A stretch of 64,000 bases of DNA from Cupriavidus oxalaticus (GTDB taxonomy: Bacteria > Pseudomonadota > Gammaproteobacteria > Burkholderiales > Burkholderiaceae): assembly GCF_016894385.1 (NCBI RefSeq), contig NZ_CP069811.1, forward strand, positions 1 to 64,000. The letters are read 5' to 3'. The position numbers and the translations under genes are program-made. Below the pieces are notes generated by a model, which did no database searches, was not told where the DNA came from, and was given only the letters and a program-made list of their open reading frames with translations. Below are positions 59,613-64,000 of this stretch, piece after piece (position 1 is the stretch's first letter; every line of letters begins with the position of its first letter).

Positions 59613-60656
59613 ATGACGCTGCAGTCCGCCGCGCGCTTCGCCATCGCTCGACCTGGGCACGCCGTGCACCAGGCTCTGCGCCTGCCTGCCATCGTGCTGG
59701 CCGCCGCGATGGCAACCGCGCTGCTGCCGGCCACGATCGGCACCGCCCATGCCGCCGCGGCGCAGCAGAAGACGCAGGCGCCGGGCTACTACCGCATGAT
59801 GATCGGCCAGCTGGAAGTCACCGCGCTGTACGACGGCTACATCGACCTCGACCCAAAGATCCTCAAGTACACCAGCGCGCGCGAGGTGCAAAGCCTGCTG
59901 GCACGGATGTTCGCCGAGTCGACGCCGGGCATGCAGACCGCGGTCAACGCCTACCTCGTCAATACCGGCAGCAGCCTGGTGCTGGTCGATACCGGCGCGG
60001 CGGCATGCTTCGGCCCCACGCTTGGGCGCATCGGCGACAACCTGCGCGCGGCAGGCTATGCGCCCGAACAGGTCGATGCCGTGCTGCTGACCCACCTGCA
60101 CGGCGACCACGCCTGCGGCCTCGCCGCGAACGGGCAGATGGCCTTCCCCAACGCGACGGTCCATGTCGACAAGGCCGATGCCGACTACTGGCTCAACGAA
60201 GCCAATGCCACCGCGGCGCCGAAGCCAGCACAGGAGCTGTTCGAGATGGCCCGCGCCGCGGTCGCGCCATACCAGGCGGCGAACCGGTTCCGCACCTTCA
60301 ACGGCCGCGATGGCGCCGAGCCGATTCCTGGCGTGCGCGCGCTGCCCGCGTACGGGCATACGCCGGGCCACAGTGGCTACCTGTTCATGTCGGGCAAGGA
60401 CAGCCTGCTGCTGTGGGGCGACATCATCCACAGCCATGCGGTGCAGTTCCGCCGTCCGCAGGTGGCGATCGAGTTCGATACCGACAGCCGCGCCGTGGTG
60501 ATCACGCGCAAGCGCATCCTGGCCGATGCAGCCAAGGGCAAGCTGTGGGTGGGCGGCGCGCACCTGCCGTTCCCCGGGCTGGGCCGTGTGCGCCGCGATT
60601 CCGTCGGCTATACCTGGGTGCCGGCCGAGTACGGCCCGGTCCGCGCGGATCGATAG
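59613..60656 (+). CDS. Exported metallo-beta-lactamase-fold hydrolase
   Basis: A 347-residue protein. The ATG at 59613 follows AAGGAG 6 bases upstream; an in-frame ATG at 59574 is less supported. A long signal sequence (about 50 residues to AHA-A) precedes the MBL domain: VNTGSSLVLVDTGAAACFG, LLTHLHGDHACGLAANG with the metal-binding H-x-H-x-D-H (about residues 160-166), AYGHTPGHSGYLF and LLWGDIIHSHAV. Similar exported MBL proteins occur widely in Burkholderiales; they may hydrolyse lactones or esters. Substrate unknown. Confidence 0.9.
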   Translation: MTLQSAARFAIARPGHAVHQALRLPAIVLAAAMATALLPATIGTAHAAAAQQKTQAPGYYRMMIGQLEVTALYDGYIDLDPKILKYTSAREVQSLLARMFAESTPGMQTAVNAYLVNTGSSLVLVDTGAAACFGPTLGRIGDNLRAAGYAPEQVDAVLLTHLHGDHACGLAANGQMAFPNATVHVDKADADYWLNEANATAAPKPAQELFEMARAAVAPYQAANRFRTFNGRDGAEPIPGVRALPAYGHTPGHSGYLFMSGKDSLLLWGDIIHSHAVQFRRPQVAIEFDTDSRAVVITRKRILADAAKGKLWVGGAHLPFPGLGRVRRDSVGYTWVPAEYGPVRADR

Positions 60657-60661
60657 CCTGG

Positions 60662-60709
60662 GCGCACGCCGCGCACGCCGCGCACGCCGCGCACGCCGCG
60701 CACGCCGCG
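60662..60709. repeat. 9-bp tandem repeat, five copies, after the MBL gene
   Basis: GCGCACGCC repeated five times followed by GCG and TTTTT. The combination with the T-run could still act as a terminator through alternative pairing, but I see no clean stem. Confidence 0.8.
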
Positions 60710-60782
60710 TTTTTCGCCTAGAGTCATGCCATGGGCCCGCGCCGGATCGGCACGGGCCGCCGTCCCTTGCCGGAGGCACGCC

Positions 60783-61535
60783 ATGGCAACCCCTGCATCC
60801 CCGCTCGATCCCAAACGGCGCCTGTTGCTGGGCGCCGCCGCCTGCGCCGCGCTCGCCGCCAGCCTGCCGCGCCCCGCGCGGTCGCAAAGCGCGCGCCGCA
60901 AGGCCGCGGCGCAGCCCATCGGTGTGATCGGCGCCGGCCAGATCGGCGGCACCATCGGCGGGCTGTGGGTCAAGGCCGGACACCCGGTGCTGTTCTCCTC
61001 GCGCCACCCCGAAGCCCTGAAGCCGATGGTCGCAGAAATGGGTACGCTTGCCCGGGCCGGCACCGTGGCCGAGGCCATCGCCTTCTCCGACGTGCTGTTC
61101 CTGGCCACGCCCTATGGCGCCTTGCCGCAGCTGAGCCGCGACCACGCCGAGGCGTGGCGGGGCAAGATCGTGCTCGACGCCACCAACGCCTTTGACCACC
61201 GCGACGGCCCGATCGCCGAGGAGACCAGGCGCGACGGCATCGGCCTGACCACGGCGCGCTACCTGCGCGGCGCGCGCGTGGTGCGCGCGTTCAACTTCAT
61301 GGGGGCGGCGCAGTTCGCCAGCGAGCACCACCGGCAAGGCGGGCTGGTTGCGGTGCCGATCGCGGGCGACGACAAGGCTGCGCTCGACGTGGCGGCGCAA
61401 CTGGTGCGCGATGCGGGCTTCGAGCCTGTGGTGGTGGGCCCGCTGTCCAGCGCCGACCGCTTTGCGCCGGGCGGGCCGCTGTTCAGGCAGGTCGGTACGG
61501 CCGAGGAATTCCGCCGCAAGATGGGCGCGCAGTGA
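60783..61535 (+). CDS. NADPH-dependent F420-reductase-like oxidoreductase with Tat signal
   Basis: A 250-residue protein. The ATG at 60783 has GGAGG 6-7 bases upstream. The N-terminus has a twin-arginine signal (DPKRRLLLGAAACAALAASL, ending near ARSQ). The NAD(P) motif IGVIGAGQIGGTIGGLWVKA follows at about residue 46, then FSSRHPEALKPMVAEMGTLA, VLFLATPYGALPQL, and RAFNFMGAAQF as in Npd/F420-type reductases. A folded, cofactor-loaded periplasmic enzyme is implied. The dispersed motif overlaps codons for AEMGT (61031-61047), an exact coding copy. Confidence 0.88.
   Translation: MATPASPLDPKRRLLLGAAACAALAASLPRPARSQSARRKAAAQPIGVIGAGQIGGTIGGLWVKAGHPVLFSSRHPEALKPMVAEMGTLARAGTVAEAIAFSDVLFLATPYGALPQLSRDHAEAWRGKIVLDATNAFDHRDGPIAEETRRDGIGLTTARYLRGARVVRAFNFMGAAQFASEHHRQGGLVAVPIAGDDKAALDVAAQLVRDAGFEPVVVGPLSSADRFAPGGPLFRQVGTAEEFRRKMGAQ
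61031..61047 (+). repeat. Dispersed motif copy inside a coding sequence
   Basis: CGCAGAAATGGGTACGC encodes part of AEMGT in the reductase-like gene; exact 17-of-17 match to the intergenic copy at 34562. Confidence 0.7.
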
Positions 61536-61600
61536 GGCGCGCGAGGATCAGTCGAGGGGGGCCGGAGCAGGCCGGCTATCAGGCCGGCTGTCACGTCGAC

Positions 61601-61990
61601 TCAGGGCCGGCGCCGCTCCATCGCCACCATCGACGGCGTAAAGCCGAGCTGGCCGAAGAACGCCGCTTCGGAAGAGCGCGCCGCGCGCAGCACCCAGGTG
61701 ATATCGGGATCGTTGCCCATGACGTAGCGCACCAGCTCGCGGCCGATGCCGCGCCGGCGGTGGCTCGGGGCCACGGCAACCATCGACAGGAAGCCGTCGG
61801 AGACGTCATCGCACAGGGCCCGGGCGAAGCCGACGATCTCGCCGCCTTCCACCGCCACCGCCACGCGCTGGGAATTGGCCACCAGCCGCGCGAACTTGTC
61901 GGGACCGCCGATCCGGTTGGACCAGCCATTGGCGATCAGTAGTTGTCTGGCTGCCTCGATGTCCCCAGGCAACAGGTTACGGATTTCCAT
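61601..61990 (-). CDS. GNAT-family N-acetyltransferase
   Basis: A 129-residue GNAT enzyme. It begins MEIRNLLPGDIEAARQLLIA and has FLSMVAVAPSHRRRGIGREL, in which RRRGIG is the acetyl-CoA pyrophosphate loop (Q/R-x-x-G-x-G). The typical ERRRP end follows a beta-bulge strand (AAFFGQLGFTPSMVAM). Substrate unknown. It is convergent with the reductase-like gene (65-base gap) and divergent from AMP nucleosidase. Confidence 0.9.
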   Translation of the reverse strand: MEIRNLLPGDIEAARQLLIANGWSNRIGGPDKFARLVANSQRVAVAVEGGEIVGFARALCDDVSDGFLSMVAVAPSHRRRGIGRELVRYVMGNDPDITWVLRAARSSEAAFFGQLGFTPSMVAMERRRP

Positions 61991-62178
61991 TGGCGGCTCT
62001 CCCAGTCAAGCATGTACGGCCCCTCGCCGCCCCTTGCCACCAGGGGCGCCGCGAGTCGAGAACGGCACGGGAACCCGCGCCGCACAATTGGCGGAGTGTA
62101 GCGAGCGGGCGCGGGCGCGTCAATTTGGCTTCCGGCTGGGTGGGGGTGCCACTCACGCCAGCGCGCGGGCGGGGTATC

Positions 62179-63678
62179 ATGGCCTGCATGAATGCCCCCG
62201 TCTTCTCCTCAGCCCATCCGGCCGACCAGCTCGCCGAATTTTCTGACGCGGATGCGGCGCTGGCGCGCATCCGCGAGATCTACGACGCGTCGGTCGGCGC
62301 GGTGCGCGCGCGCTTCGATGCATTCGCCAGCGGCAAGCCGCTGCCCTCGGCCGCGCACGCCTGCTATCCGTACCTGGGGATCTCGGTCAACATCGAGACC
62401 ATGGTCACCGACAGCCGCCCTTCCTGGGGCACGGTGGCCTACCCCGGCGTGTACGGCACCACGGTGACCCGCCCCGACCTGCTGGCGGACTACTACCGCG
62501 ACCAGATCGAACGGCTGATGCGCTACCACCGCGTTCCGGTGGTCGTGGGCCTGAGCCGGCGCCCGATCCCGCTGCCGTTCGTGATCGAGGCCTCGACCAC
62601 CGACATCAGCTACACCCAGGCGCGCGAGCTGGAGGCCTCGTTCGTGCTGCCCGAGTTGAGCCGCATCGACGACGGCATCGCCAACGGCACCTACGAGCCG
62701 ATCCCGGGCGAGGCCTGGCCGCTATCGCTGTTTCCCGCCGAGCGCGTGGACCTGGCGCTGCAGCGGCTGTACCACTACACCGGCACGGCGCCGCAGCATT
62801 TCCAGCGCTTCGTGCTGTTCACCAACTACCAGCGCTATGTCGATGAGTTCGTCGCGCTGGGCCGTGCGCTGATGGGGAGCAGCGACGGCAGCAGCGACGG
62901 CGGCGGCTACACCCGCTTCGTCGAGCCCGGCGACGTGGTGCAGGACCTCGGCGGGGCCGAGCCGGACGACGCGACCCGCCCGCGCGCGCTGCCGCAGATG
63001 CCGGCCTACCACCTGGTGCGCGAGGACAAGCTGGGCGTGACGTTGGTCAATATCGGCGTGGGTCCGTCCAACGCCAAGACCATGACCGACCATCTCGCCG
63101 TGCTGCGCCCGCATTGCTGGCTGATGGTCGGCCACTGCGGCGGCCTGCGCCGCTCGCAGCAGCTGGGCGACTACGTGCTGGCGCACGCCTACGTGCGCGA
63201 CGACCACGTGCTCGACCACGACCTGCCGCCCTGGGTGCCGGTGCCGCCGATCGCCGAAATCCAGGTGGCGCTGCAGGAAGCCGTGGCGCGCGTCACCGGC
63301 CTGTCCGGCAATGAAATGAAGACGCGCATGCGCACCGGCACCGTGGTCTCCACCGACGACCGCAACTGGGAGCTGAAGTCCAAGTCGCTGTACGCGCGCT
63401 TCAACCAGTCGCGCGCCATTGCCATCGACATGGAGAGCGCCGCGGTGGCCGCCAACGGCTTCCGGCTGCGCGTGCCCTACGGCACGCTGCTGTGCGTCTC
63501 GGACAAGCCGCTGCACGGCGAGCTCAAGCTGCGCGGCATGGCCAATGCGTTCTACCGGCAGCGCGTCAGCCAGCATATGACCATCGGCCTGGAGGCGATT
63601 CGCATCCTGCGCGAGAACGGCGTCGAGCAGCTGCATTCGCGCAAGCTGCGCAGCTTCGACGAGCCGGCGTTCCGCTAG
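62179..63678 (+). CDS. amn: AMP nucleosidase
   Basis: A 499-residue enzyme that cleaves AMP to adenine and ribose 5-phosphate. The ATG at 62179 or 62188 may be the start; both precede MNAPVFSS. The N-terminal AMP-nucleosidase domain (about residues 25-190, YPYLGISVNIETMVTDSRPS and VVVGLSRRPIPLPFVIEAST) is followed by the nucleoside phosphorylase-like domain with NIGVGPSNAKTMTDHLAVLR, MVGHCGGLRRSQQLGDYVLA and IDMESAAVAANGFRLRVPYG. Length matches the proteobacterial enzyme (about 480-500). It ends before a strong bidirectional terminator. Confidence 0.95.
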   Translation: MACMNAPVFSSAHPADQLAEFSDADAALARIREIYDASVGAVRARFDAFASGKPLPSAAHACYPYLGISVNIETMVTDSRPSWGTVAYPGVYGTTVTRPDLLADYYRDQIERLMRYHRVPVVVGLSRRPIPLPFVIEASTTDISYTQARELEASFVLPELSRIDDGIANGTYEPIPGEAWPLSLFPAERVDLALQRLYHYTGTAPQHFQRFVLFTNYQRYVDEFVALGRALMGSSDGSSDGGGYTRFVEPGDVVQDLGGAEPDDATRPRALPQMPAYHLVREDKLGVTLVNIGVGPSNAKTMTDHLAVLRPHCWLMVGHCGGLRRSQQLGDYVLAHAYVRDDHVLDHDLPPWVPVPPIAEIQVALQEAVARVTGLSGNEMKTRMRTGTVVSTDDRNWELKSKSLYARFNQSRAIAIDMESAAVAANGFRLRVPYGTLLCVSDKPLHGELKLRGMANAFYRQRVSQHMTIGLEAIRILRENGVEQLHSRKLRSFDEPAFR

Positions 63679-63704
63679 GCCGCAACGGCCCTGTCTCGTC
63701 AAAG

Positions 63705-63738
63705 AAGAAGGCCGGCGCCCGATGGCGCCGGCCTTCTT
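63705..63738. terminator. Bidirectional terminator between amn and ompW-like genes
   Basis: AAGAAGGCCGGCGCC-CGAT-GGCGCCGGCCTTCTT is a perfect 15-bp stem with a tetraloop; A-rich and T-rich ends serve both convergent genes. Confidence 0.93.
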
Positions 63739-63757
63739 GCATGGCGAGCCGTCAGGC

Positions 63758-64000
63758 TCAGAAGCGATACCCCACGCCCATGCTGAACACCCACGGGTCC
63801 AGGCTGACGTGCGACACCTTGACGTTGCCGGCCTTGACGTCGCTCTGCAGCCACATCTTCTTGATATCGGCGTTCAGGAACCAGTTCCTGGTCAGCTTGT
63901 AGTCCATGCCGATCTGCAGCGCCGGGCCCACGCTCCAGCTGTCGAGCTGCAGCGTGTCATTGGCAATGTTCTCGCCGTAGATGCGGGTGAAGTTCAGGCC
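63758..64000 (-). CDS. ompW: OmpW-family outer-membrane protein, C-terminal part
   Basis: The gene reads leftward into the window and ends with TGA at 63758; the 5' part lies beyond 64000, so only 80 residues are visible. They form alternating amphipathic strands: SVGPALQIGMDYKLTRNWFL, then NADIKKMWLQSDV, and the closing SLDPWVFSMGVGYRF with a C-terminal Phe, the hallmark of OmpW eight-stranded barrels (family length about 210). It forms a small hydrophobic-molecule channel in the outer membrane. Confidence 0.9.
   Translation of the reverse strand, partial: GLNFTRIYGENIANDTLQLDSWSVGPALQIGMDYKLTRNWFLNADIKKMWLQSDVKAGNVKVSHVSLDPWVFSMGVGYRF

Noticed and set aside
58335..61400. A 1021-residue open frame on the minus strand
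   Set aside because: It is antisense to the Bug, MBL and reductase-like genes, which have clear families; long antisense frames are expected at this GC content.
1..64000. tRNA, rRNA or CRISPR genes and insertion-sequence transposases
   Set aside because: None seen on either strand; no transposase-like protein is encoded.

Overview
The window is GC-rich (roughly two thirds G+C, third codon positions almost always G or C) and reads as a Burkholderiaceae genome, most probably Cupriavidus/Ralstonia. The signs are Bug-family (tripartite tricarboxylate) binding proteins next to catabolic genes, Crp-, LysR- and GntR-type regulators of beta-proteobacterial style, OmpW, a WxxGxW exported protein, and gene-dense mosaics of short operons. 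The genus is inferred from gene content, not from a search.

Positions 1-36.6 kb hold a large Wzx/Wzy-type exopolysaccharide or capsule locus built from many short, alternately oriented operons. From the left: the tail of a Crp-type regulator; a first tyrosine autokinase (514-2943); a secreted beta-helix enzyme with a Wzc/Wzb/Wza set read leftward (3067-8716); flippase and candidate polymerase (9334-11814); an acyltransferase/flavoprotein/ATP-grasp operon (11877-15574); a GINT1-like enzyme (15910-17457); a block with a PglA-like glycosyltransferase, an amidotransferase, UDP-sugar 4-epimerase, UDP-HexNAc 6-dehydrogenase and three GT4 enzymes, two of them a tandem duplicate (17450-26855); a rightward operon with a PglC-like initiating transferase, two DegT-fold proteins, a PAP2 protein and a FemAB/GNAT protein (27053-31744); a PglF/WbpM-like dehydratase; a GT2 enzyme; and a LuxR-type regulator whose receiver domain lacks the phospho-acceptor Asp. 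Together the enzymes point to a repeat unit started on a 4-amino-4,6-dideoxy sugar and carrying a HexNAc uronic acid, possibly as its amide.

Positions 37-46.6 kb are a mixed region. It holds two tiny exported proteins, a stretch with a degraded-looking coding fragment and 12-bp tandem repeats, a deaminase/CynX-type transporter pair opposite a LysR regulator, a phosphoribosyltransferase, and a GntR-Bug-LeuC-like-LeuD-like operon for uptake and dehydration of an unknown hydroxy acid.

The most interesting part is 47274-52517, a five-gene operon resembling Pseudomonas Fap functional-amyloid export. It encodes a 507-residue glycine-rich exported protein (PE_PGRS-like in composition), a 144-residue exported protein, a periplasmic C39 (double-glycine) peptidase with intact catalytic residues, a 293-residue exported protein, and a FapF-like outer-membrane channel with a coiled-coil N-terminus. 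Both non-fibre exported proteins carry the same K-L-D-[DE]-[IM]-R-G-G motif some 80 residues from the N-terminus, which looks like a double-glycine processing site for the peptidase.

The right end (52.7-64 kb) is ordinary metabolism: a DUF1269-like membrane protein, a LivJ-like binding protein, an SDR enzyme, a LysR regulator opposite a split AtuA-type pair plus a Bug protein, a metallo-beta-lactamase-fold hydrolase, an F420-reductase-like Tat protein, a GNAT enzyme, AMP nucleosidase, and the C-terminus of OmpW. Two non-coding signals cut across the window: a dispersed motif related to ACGCAGAAATGGGTACGC (about nine copies), and a small MITE-like element that has split a bidirectional terminator with a 12-bp target duplication (31797-31962).
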